Source: Pycnopodia helianthoides
Lineage: Eukaryota; Echinodermata; Asteroidea; Forcipulatida; Asteriidae
NCBI GenBank assembly: GCA_032158295.1
Contig: CM063252.1
Span: 17,380,036-17,444,035, forward strand
Length of the DNA stretch: 64,000 bases
Direction: 5' to 3'
In this document: positions 49,001-61,000 of the stretch, one piece after another
Layout of the letters: each line of letters starts with the position of its first letter
How positions within the stretch are numbered: the first letter of the stretch is position 1
The notes under the pieces: generated by a model
Database searches by the model: none
Told to the model about the DNA's origin: nothing
What the model saw: the letters and a program-made list of their open reading frames with translations, nothing else
Made by a program: the position numbers and the translations under genes

Positions 49001-52000
49001 AATGTCCTAATACTACATGATACCTACATGCAATGTCCTAATACTAAATGATACCGAATGTCCAATACTACATGATACCTACATGCAATGTCCTAATACT
49101 AAATGATACCTAATGTCCTAATACTAAATGATACCTAATGTCCTAATACTAAATGATACCTTATGTCCTAATACAACATGATACCTACATGCAATGTCCT
49201 AATGCTAAATGATACCGAATGTCCTAATACTACATGATACCTACATGCAATGTCCTAATACTAAATGATACCTAATGTCCTAATACTACATGATACCTAC
49301 ATGCAATGTCCTAATACTAAATGATACCTAATGTCCTATTACTAAATAATACCTAATGTCCTAATACTAAATGATACCTAATGTCCTATAACTACATGAT
49401 ACCTACATGTAATGTCCTAATACTAAATGATACCGAATGTCCTAATACTACATGATACCTACATGCAATGTCTATACTAAATATACCTAATGTCTAATAC
49501 TAAATGATACCTAATGTCCTAATACTAAATGATACCTAATGTCCTAATACTACATGATACTACATGTAATGTCCTAAACTAATGATACCTAATTCCTAAT
49601 ACTAATGATACCTACATGTAATGTCCTATAAAACTAAATGATACCTTATGTCCTAACACTAAACAATACCTAATGTCCTAATACTACATGATACCTACAT
49701 GTAATGTCCTAATACTAAATGATACCTAATGTCCTAATACTAAATGATACCTACATGTAATGTCCTATAAAACTAGATGATACCTACATGTAATGTCCTA
49801 TAAAACTAAATGATACCTACATGTAATGTCCTATAAAACTTAACGATACCTAATGTCCTAATACTAAACGATACCTAATGTCCTACATGTAATACTAAAT
49901 GTTACCTAATGTCCTAATACTAAATGATACCTAATGTCCTAATACTGAATGATACCTAATGTCCTAATACTACATAATACCTACATGTAATGTCCTATAA
50001 AACTAAATGATACCTTATGTCCTAATACTAAACGATACCTAATGTTTTAATATTAAATGTTTCCTAATGTCCTAATACTAAATGATACCTAATGTCCTAA
50101 TACTACATGATACCTACATGTAATGTCCTATAAAACTAAATGATACCTTATGTCCTAATACTGAATGATACCTAATGTCCTAATACTACATGATACCTAC
50201 ATGTAATGTCCTATAAAACTAAATGATACCTTATGTCCTAATACTAAATGATACATAATGTCCTAATACTGAATGATACCTAATGTCCTAATACTAAATG
50301 ATACCTAATGTCCTAATAGTAAATGATACTTAATGTCCTAATAATGTAGACTGTGCAAGTCTAGTGCTTATTCAACCATGTTAAAGGAACATTACAGAAT
50401 TAGTTTTTGCTAACAAAACAGTTACTGGCAGTATTAGCACTTTATGTAATCCACCATACATAAACTGACAAACCTGTAGAAGTTTGAGATTTTACAAGTT
50501 TTTTTCTTACCAATTCTGTAATGTTCCTTCTAAGCGTTACGTGTGCACGATTCTGTTTCCTCAAATACTTTAGTTTTACGTAGTTAATGGCTCTACAAAT
50601 TATTTAATATTGTTGGGAAAATAAAATTTAGCCAAGAAATATATGAAAGCAAAATAAATTTAACAAATCAACAAAGAAAGCCTGAGATTAAAAAATTACC
50701 TTTATTTTTGGTTACGTGAAAACATTTTTGCCCGACTGAAATGACTGACATTTATGTTATCATTAAACTTTTTAACAAAATGCTTGGAGAGACTGTGCCA
50801 CATACATATTTGTACATAATGACATTAACATGGTGAGGCCTAATGTGTTAGAGGCTATGGTGTTTCAACAAACTTTAACTCCAAATGTACCGGCCTAATA
50901 AACCTCATGAAACGTACATGTAATATTGGAAAAACAAAATCCTATTCCAAAAGCAAAAGCAGTATTATAAATACCGACTTGCGGTACACTGGTGCCTTTC
51001 TTGATTTGCTCTTGTTCCCATCGTAGCATTTCTTCATTATGGTCTCTATCATGATCACTGTCATTATCTGCATCTAAAAGGACCAATACAATATCATTAG
51101 TACAATTCATACAAAACAATTAATATAATGGTATGGTAAACACTGGCTGCAGTGTAGTCATGGTAGTTAGCTGACCTGCTTATCTTCCAAGCAATCAGCA
51201 AATTGGCACGCTGGATTCCTACAAAGATCAAACTCAGGCATTTACATTTCAGGCAAAGAAATTATCACAACAATAATAATCTAAAAATAAAAATCAAAGT
51301 TTCGAAAAAAAAAAAAAAAAATTCATTTTAGGGTAAATATGTTATTGGGTTTTCAGCGTCCATCAGTATCATGCATGCACAGATTTTCTGTAGAGCTAAC
51401 GGTTTGTATCATAATGTTTCTAGTTGTTTTAAATTTCCAGTAAGTTTTACGGCAAATATTTTTTATCAAAAAGTATAGTAATTCTGATCAAGTTTGCATT
51501 ATTCAAAAGACTATTTAAAAAATAATAATAATTCAAGAGTATTGTACACGCCACTGTAAAATAAATCCAAGTGAGTTTGTCAATTTAGTAATTAAAATAA
51601 TTAAATGACACTTTTCCATGGCCGCAAACTACATGTTGAACTTTTAAAGCATTTGAAGAAAAAACAGTATACATGTAGTTTGGATTGGACCAACATGGTC
51701 CTGAAAATTTGAATACATGCGAGACTTGCAAAGTCTATTCCTTCACGTATACAACTGCACATGATTTTTTTTTCATTAAATTATCTGTTCCATTTTAAAA
51801 AGTTTATCAAAAATCTGGCCAAGTTCAAAGAATTTTCAATTGATGACAAGCGGCCATTATTGTCTTGTACTGATGCTAAAAAGACATGCATTGTGGATAC
51901 CAGGCAATCGGCTTGTAGTAGTGGAGTGAATGCCCATGTTGCAGTCTGGATCCCAACTGTCTACCATACTCTCACACTCACTGATTTGATGATATGCAGC

Positions 52001-55000
52001 TCACCTGCTGCCATTTCTGGCTGCATCCACCAAACTCACACACAACAGACTATGGCAATGACAAAGTTTGCTCACATCTCATGATAAAGTGTTGGCATCC
52101 TGTTATGTATAGGTTTTGAACCATTTACATAATTTCTTTTGTATGATAAATGTTTTAATTTTAGAGACATTACATGCTTTACACAGCAACATTTTGGTAG
52201 GTTGCATTGCAACCCCAAAACTGTTTGGTTTTTCTTTTTTTCTTCTTTAGTTGTTGTGGGGGGGGGGTTGCTCAATGTGTGATAAAGGAACCAAGCTTAC
52301 AACGTATACATTCCCTTTCTTTATCCAACAACAAAAAAATTTGATTCACTCAAAAAGTGAACAGAACATTGCTACTCTGAATATACTAATCAAGTCAATT
52401 ACTGATTAAGAACAAATCTTTACAAGAACTTCTTGTTCTACATGTAACTTTGTACTGTGTAGTTTGTCAACTATCTACATACATGTACACACCATGTACA
52501 GTATATAGAGGTACAATGTAGGATGGTCAACCATGCTATTGAGGTGTACATATGTACATGTACATGTTCATGTACTAAACATTTTTCTCAATCAGATTAA
52601 GAGATGTTTACTAACCTTTGTGAAGTGTCCTGTTACATGTATTTGAAGAATTACTTTTCACTTTGACATACAAAAATTACACGGAGAGTTTGATTCAAAC
52701 AGGCATGAGAATGGGTGATGAAAAAACAACAACAGGAAATTCATTTTAACAATAGCGAATTGAACTGAGCATGAAACAGCTGGGGGTGAAGAGTCATTTA
52801 TTTTTAACCTTGTAATTGGTCGCCAAGGGAGAATTTTAAAGAATAAACCATTAATAAATGAATGATTTAAATAACTAATGAAGGAATTAATTAATGTATA
52901 ATTCCTGAATGCATTTATCACAATTAACAAGAAATCACATAAACCATACATGAGAAGGATAACACATGTTAGTAATAAATATGGGAAGAACATATATATG
53001 CGAACCAAAAGCAATTAGGATTCTTTAATTATCCAAGTCTGTACTTCATGTACTGTACCACCATACTGGAACAAGAGACACTACTGTAATCAGTGGACAA
53101 ACATTGTATTCAATTACAAATTTCAAAGCTATTTCACAGCTTCCTCTTCCACAAAATTCATGACAACATAAACCTTTTCTGCAGGCAATAAATGAATGCA
53201 CACATGGAACTTGTGCAGTCTGTAACCAGGTTTTTATGACTGATTGATGTATTTTATATTTATACTTAACCTGAACGAGTCAGCTCCACTGTTGGTAACT
53301 TTTGTCTCTCAGTCTCAGTCAGCGCCATGGTTTTTAGTCCCGGTTCAGACATACCATCACTTCACATTTCATAGTGTGAGAGCATGTATAACACCTCGAT
53401 TGCCCAACCCCGACACAAATCACCTGTCTATTACCCGGGACATGGTGACATTTTTGGGGGCAACCTTGATATCTGAATAGTCTGCCCGATCGGGCAAGGA
53501 TTCTTATTGAAACACATGAGTAATACCGGTGTATTTATTCTACGAAAGTAAGCCAATGTTGTCAATAAAAAAAATACAAACTACATGCCCTACGTAAGTC
53601 AACGTTGGGCAATAATTTTTACATCAAATTTGTATATCAAATTTCCACTGAACTCAAAGACCATACATTACATTTAAAAGGGAAAACAAATGGAATTCAG
53701 GTTTAAACTGAAAGATTCTCATGTCTGTTTAATTCTTCTACAACCTCACTGTGTATCAGATTGGAGATGGCTTTCCTATTATAGCAGAACTTGAAAGGGG
53801 TTTATTTACTTTTCTCTGTAGCACCAGAACTAAATCTAATCAATAATGCTCTTAAGTTTATTGGCAACAGAACATGATCAATTTCCAATACTGGGCTAAA
53901 AGTAGAGTTACTGCGACAATATGAGAACTGACTCCATGTACATGTACATACAATGTATGTACAGTTACATAGAATGTATGTACAGTTACATACAATGTAT
54001 GTACAGTTACATACAATGTATGTACAGTTACATACAATGTATGTACAGTTACATACAATGTATGTACAGTTACATACAATGTATACGTACAGTATGCTGC
54101 TACAATACAAAGTCTTTTTATCAACTTATCTTTTATCTCAAAAAAATAGTTTTAATAATATCTTATTGCAGAAACTCTTTTAAAGGAATGAACATGTAGA
54201 GGAAAGAACTGACAAAACAAATAGCACTGCATACCTTCATCAATTGCTTGTTGCATACGTTGTCTACTTGTTGATTGCTTGACAGTAAAACTCATCCTGC
54301 CTTCACCATCGCTATCACTACAGTCATTATCATCATCACGTATCAATCGAGATTCCTCATGTCTAACCGATGCTTTATTTCCAGTATTGTTATAGCGTTG
54401 AGTATCATCCAAAGGGATGTAGTCTCCACCTGTTCCAAGCTCTCGAGCCTTTTGCCTCCTTTTACGAGCAGCAAAAATATATGCTGCATCTGGAATCATT
54501 CCTGCAAATACAGAGTATCCAATTTGATTGATATAAAACCTCAGATAAACAGAACCTGCATACAGTATTGCATGTGTATACTAGAATATCGAAATGCTTA
54601 GAAAATAATTCTTTAATGTAAACAAACTGGACATGTGCACGTACAAAACAAACTTCTTCCCTTTTAAAATGTCTCAACATGCATTAATTAGTGTACGCCT
54701 GGCCTTGGCAGAGCTCCATGGTTTCACATGATTGTATAGGGACACACAGTACAATGTACATGTACATGTACATAGGTTTAATATAAATTTCACAATGTAC
54801 ATGTAGATGACACTGCCTTCTTACCAGGCACAATGACAGGCACTTCTTCCTTTAATTCTTTTCTGTCTTCTTCTTCCAAAGCAGCAACCTCTGCATCTTT
54901 CCCACTCAGGATCATTTCCACATTACTTGTCTGCTTCACACGTAATCCTGGTTTGCTTGCATTGTTGCCTATAATAAAACACAAAAGGCATTTCAATTTA

Positions 55001-58000
55001 TCAGAGATAAATCATGAAACTGGCTGTTGACAAAAAATATCAGAAAAATCTATTAGCTGGATTAAAAATGCATGTCCAGAATTTTGGTCACACCCGGGCA
55101 CAGGAGCACTCGGTAATAACCCAAAAAGATCCGAAATGTGAAAGTATTTTTCTCAATTTGCAGCCTACTATGTATTTGTTTCAAGTATTGTCATCCTTTC
55201 GCATGTAAAACCTGTCCTTCAACCCTTTTCAATACTTTCAAGATTATCTGGACGATTTGCAAGCCGTTGCCTTTTAAACAAAAGGAGAAGACAAAATCTG
55301 AGATTTTACGGTTATCGCAAACTCAGCATCATTATTCTCCACACCATGCACTTGAGTAGGAAATGCAGCCAGTTTCTCATTGATGATCAATGCCTATCAC
55401 ATCTCCAGCCGTAAAACCGTAAATTGTAGCTGGAAAATGTGCTTTTGACTGAAGTGCACACCAACGACTGGTCGAAAAGGTTAAAATTGCACTTGTAATA
55501 AACCTGTAGATGGGATGCAAATTTAACGTGGGCTAACACATGTAAACATAAATGGTTATTGTGCCTACATGTAACTCACATACTAAGTCTGTTCAATCAG
55601 ATGCATTCCTGACTGCTATACGAGCGGACAGTGGATTAAACAACTAATAAGGCCTTTGCCACCTTCTGTGAGCTTTAGACTGACTGTCCCCTCAGCATCT
55701 ATTCCAAAGAATCATCACTCCCTGGAGTGTGTACAACACTTACACACAATCTCTAACCTTGACTTTTTTCTTTGTCCATAAGATACTACGTTCATCATGA
55801 CGGTTTGATGCCAATACCCATGGATTAATGAACCATGGTACATGTACATGTTAATCAAAATGCTTACTGTACATGTAACTAAGGACAAATTCCAACCTTT
55901 TTCAAGAGGCTTTCCTCATTTATTCTGCCTCCTTTGTTTTATTAGCCAGGTACATGTTAGCCTTGATATCAAGGCTGTGTAGACAAGTACTCTAGCTAAA
56001 ACCATAGAGCAAGGATACTAAAACCTCAGTCGCCCGAATGCGATCATATACAACCCCAGTCCCCCGACTGACTCTAAAAAAAATAGCACACCGCACTCTC
56101 ACCATGCACGCACACAGCGCCTGTACAATGTACATGTACATGTACAGTACATGTACGCAGCCCCACACACACACCGCTATTCCACACACCGCTATCGCCC
56201 ACAATCCTAGCCCATGAGCCGTCAGGCTCACAGCCTTGACGATCTTGTAAACAGAGTGTCTTATGTGTTTCATTGTTTTTCTTCGCAAATCCGTGGAAAA
56301 TGGGGGGGTGAGTGGATATGCAAAGAGCGCACTCATTACCATAACCGCAAGACCCGGAAGTGTACAAGATCGTCAAGGCTGTGAGCCTGACGGCTCACGG
56401 GCTAGGATTGTGGGCGATAGCGGTGTGTGGAATAGCGGTGTGTGTGGGACTGTGGAAACGAGCGTGTGTGTGCTTCCTTGGGTGAGAGCGTGGTGTGCTG
56501 TTTAAAGACAGTCGGGTTGACCGGAACAGGAGTTGCATTGCATTCGGGCATCGCATTCGTGCGGCTGTGGTTATGCAAATTTTTAACTTTATAGTAAGCA
56601 AACTATTACACAGCCTTGCAATCAAGGCTAGGTACATGTACATGTGCATCTGTTTTGTCTGCATAAGTAGGGGGGGAGTGGGCAAGGTTTAAACTGCTAG
56701 AGCAGGATGACATTTTAGCATGTATAGTAGGAGGTATACAGTATACCAGTTGAAAGAGACTAACTGACTAGACCAACATTGCTCGTGGTTTCAATGGTGG
56801 AGGAAGGATTAAGTTTGACTCTTTCCACTGTGTTGTTTTGTAGTAAAAAAACTACAAAAGTTTGGGTATTTTTCAAAACCATAGAATATAATTTTAAGCA
56901 TGTCAGCAAAGTTGGCCCTTACCCCTAGTACATGATTGCCAGCCCAGAATGAATGTGGACTTGTTTTCTCTTATCTCATTGCCATAACCCACCTGCACTG
57001 GCAATCATTCAACCAGGTCATGTTCAACCAAGAACTTTCTGCCGATCTCAATGTTTCCCCTACAGATGATTTTTTCTCGACCATGTTTGTCAATCATGTC
57101 AATGGTGCTCTCTAATTGTATCATTTTTAGCTTTACCTTTAAACATGTTTTTATCTGTCCTTTAGAGTACCTGCGCTAGGTCCGGTCAACAATGGAGCTG
57201 GGGATGTTTTAAAACAAACCCAAGCCATTGTAAATACATGTTGTTTGTCAACTCAAGATTAGCTGAAAGTTTAACACCATAACTTATGTAATGTCAATTT
57301 CCCACTATCATTAATTTTATCAGTTCACATTGATTCATTGAAAGACTTCTTTCCGATTACTGTTAAAGCCAAAAAAAAAAGAGTTCTGTTTCCGATTACA
57401 TGTCATTTAAAAATAGGGTCGGTAGGTCGAAAAGTTTTTTTATTTTGCGTTTTTTTTTAAATTCCGATATGATTGACGATACGTCCACGATCGTTCATGT
57501 GTTGAGCGCAATCAACGAATTTGCACAACGAATTAGGCAAAATTGCATGCAAACTGCAGTTTGCGCTCTGCAAATTGTGCGCAATCTTCAGTTTGCGCTC
57601 TTTAGACGGGCAGTTCATGCGGCCGGTTTTGCAAAAATGTGCGCAATCTGCAGATTGCGCAAACCCGTGGAATGCGCTTCACACAGCGCCGTGTACACAC
57701 ATGCGCGCTGCGAATTGAATTGTGGGTATTTTTCGCTCGTAGTCGAGTCGTTGGACATCGCAGGCTCAAATCACGGAGATATCTGTAAATTTTTCTTGAT
57801 ATGTTCTGGTTTTTATTTCAAATGTTGCCTAAAACATGGTAAGTTAGTAAAAGTCAGACATTTTCTTCCAGGTAAAATAGGTTTTTGTTTTTGTTTTTTC
57901 GTTTTTTTTTTAAAGGCAGAGTAAAAAGTTTAGGGTCGCAGCTTAAAAACTATAGGGTCGGTCGGGGAACCGGAAACAGAACTCTTTCTTTTTTTGGCCT

Positions 58001-61000
58001 AATCAGGAGAAACAACACAGAATTGTCTGCAATGATGCGGAGTGCAGACAGGGGAGGTTCCAGGATTTTTCAGGGTTTGGGTGCTGAAACTTTGAAAGAT
58101 TATTTGCAAGTACAAAATTTCAAGCAGTCCTGCTGTTGTTACTTGATCATGGTCATGATGGCATGGGGTTGGCCTTAAGGCCTCAGGAAAATGTTTAAAA
58201 ATTAGATGCTCTGGTACATGTACATTCTAGGATATGACATTGCAGTAGGTGTTTTACACATTATCTTTTACTAATTATAAAATTAGGAATTAGATTTATT
58301 TGTCATTCAAATCATTTGTTTTTCATTCATAAGGAATCCCTGCTGTGCTCACCCATAAATCCACCACTAGCGGAGATAGGGTGGATCAATTTAATATCAC
58401 ACCACTAGTGGTGATAACGTGGATCAATTCAATCACACCACTAGTGGTGATAACGTGGATCAATTTAATCACACCACTTAGTGGAGATAACATGGATCAA
58501 CTAAATCACACCACTAGTGGAGGTAACATGGATCAATTTAATCACACCACTAGTGGTGATAATGTGGATCAATTCAATCACACCACTAGTGGTGATAACA
58601 TGGATCAATTCAATCACACCACTAGTGGTGAAAACATGGATCAATTTAATCACACCACTAGCTGAGATATTGTGGATCAATTTAATCACACCACTTAGTG
58701 GAGATAACGTGGATCAATTTAATCACACCACTTAGTGGAGATAACATGGATCAACTAAATCACACCAATTAGTGGAGATAACATGGATCAATTTAATCAC
58801 ACCACTAGTGGTGATAACTTGGATCAATTTAATCACACCACTTAGTGGAGATAACGTGGATCAATTTAATCACACCACTTAGTGGAGATAACATGGATCA
58901 ACTAAATCACACCACTTAGTGGAGGTAACATGGATCAATTTAATCACACCACTAGTGGTGATAATGTGGATCAATTTAATCACACCACTAGTAGTGATAA
59001 CGTGGATCAATTCAATCACACCACTAGTGGTGATAACATGGATCAATTCAATCACACCACTAGTGGTGAAAACATGGATCAATTCAATCACACCACTAGT
59101 GGTGATAACGTGGATCAATTCAATCACACCACTAGTGGTGATAACGTGGATCAATTCAATCACACCACTAGTGGTGATAACATGGATCAATTCAATCACA
59201 CCACTTAGTGGAGATAACATGGATCAATTTAATCACACCACTAGTGGTGATAACGTGGATCAATTTAATCACACCACTAGTAGTGACAATGTGGATCAAT
59301 TTAATCACACCACTAGTAGTGATAATGTGGATCAATTTAATCACACCACTAGTAGTGATAATGTGGATCAATTTAATCACACCACTAGTGGTGATTAACA
59401 TGGATCAATTTAATCACACCACTAGTGAGTGATAATGTGGATCAATTTAATCACACCACTAGTAGTGATAATGTGGATCAATTCAATCACACCACTTGTG
59501 GTGATAACGTGGATCAATTCAATCACACCACTAGTGGTGATAACGTGGATCAATTCAATCACACCACTAGTGGTGATTAACATGGATCAATTTAATCACA
59601 ACACTTAGTGGAGATAATGTGGATCCAATATTAATCACACCACTAGCTGAGATAATGTGGATCAATTTAATCACACCACTTAGTGGAGATAATGGATCAA
59701 TTTAATCACACCACTAGCTGAGATAATTGGTATCAATTTAATCACACCACTTAGTGGAGATAACGTGGATCAATTTAATCACACCACTTAGTGGAGATAA
59801 CATGGATCAACTAAATCACACCAATTAGTGGAGATAACATGGATCAATTTAATCACACCACTAGTGGTGATAACTTGGATCAATTTAATCACACCACTTA
59901 GTGGAGATAACGTGGATCAATTTAATCACACCACTTAGTGGAGATAACATGGATCAATTAATCACACCACTTAGTGGAGTAACATGGATCAATTTAATCA
60001 CACCACTAGTGGTGATAATGTGGATCAATTTAATCACACCACTAGTAGTGATAATGTGGATCAATTTAATCACACCACTAGTAGTGATAATGTGGATCAA
60101 TTTAATCACACCACTAGTGGTGATAACATGGATCAATTTAATCACACCACTAGTGGTGATAACGTGGATCAATTTAATCACACCACTTGTGGTGATAACG
60201 TGGATCAATTTAATCACATCACTTGGTGATAACGTGGATCAATTTAATCACACCACTTAGTGGAGATAATGTGGATCAATTTAATCACACCACTAGCTGA
60301 GATAATGTGGATCAATTTAATCACACCACTTAGTGGAGATAACATGGATCAATTTAATCACACCACTAGCTGAGATATTGTGGATCAATTTAATCACACA
60401 CACTTAGTGGAGATAACGTGGATCAATTTAATCACACCACTTAGTGGAGATAACATGGATCAACTAAATCACACCACTTAGTGGAGATAACATGGATCAA
60501 TTTAATCACACCACTAGTGGTGATAACTTGGATCAATTTAATCACACCACTTAGTGGAGATAACATGGATCAATTTAATCACACCACTAGTGGAGATAAC
60601 GTGGATCAATTTAATCACACCACTTAGTGGATGATAACATGGATCAATTATTAATCACACCACTTAGTGGTGATAACATGGATCAATTTAATCACACCAC
60701 TAGTGGTGATAACGTGGATCAATTTAATCACACCACTAGTGGTGATAACGTGGATCAATTTAATCACACCACTAGTGGTGATAACGTGGATCAATTTAAT
60801 CACACCACTAGTGGTGATAACGTGGATCAATTTAATCACACCACTAGTGGTGATAACGTGGATCAATTTAATCACACCACTAGTGGTGATAACGTGGATC
60901 AATATTAATCACACCACTAGTGGTGATAACTGGATCAATTTAATCACACCACTTTAGTGGAGATAACTGGATCAATTTAATCACACCACTAGTGGTGATA

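Noticed and set aside
46140..50344. CRISPR-like array
   Set aside because: Units are contiguous 25-mers with no unique spacers, in a eukaryotic intron; there are no cas genes.
57400..57924. 174-codon plus-strand frame
   Set aside because: It lies inside a MITE with clear terminal inverted repeats and resembles no family; chance frame.
58919..59398. Repeat-protein-like frames on both strands (WINLITPLVV, GVIKLIHVITTS)
   Set aside because: A 36-bp unit without stops gives open frames on both strands; there is no start context, splice evidence or unique domain.
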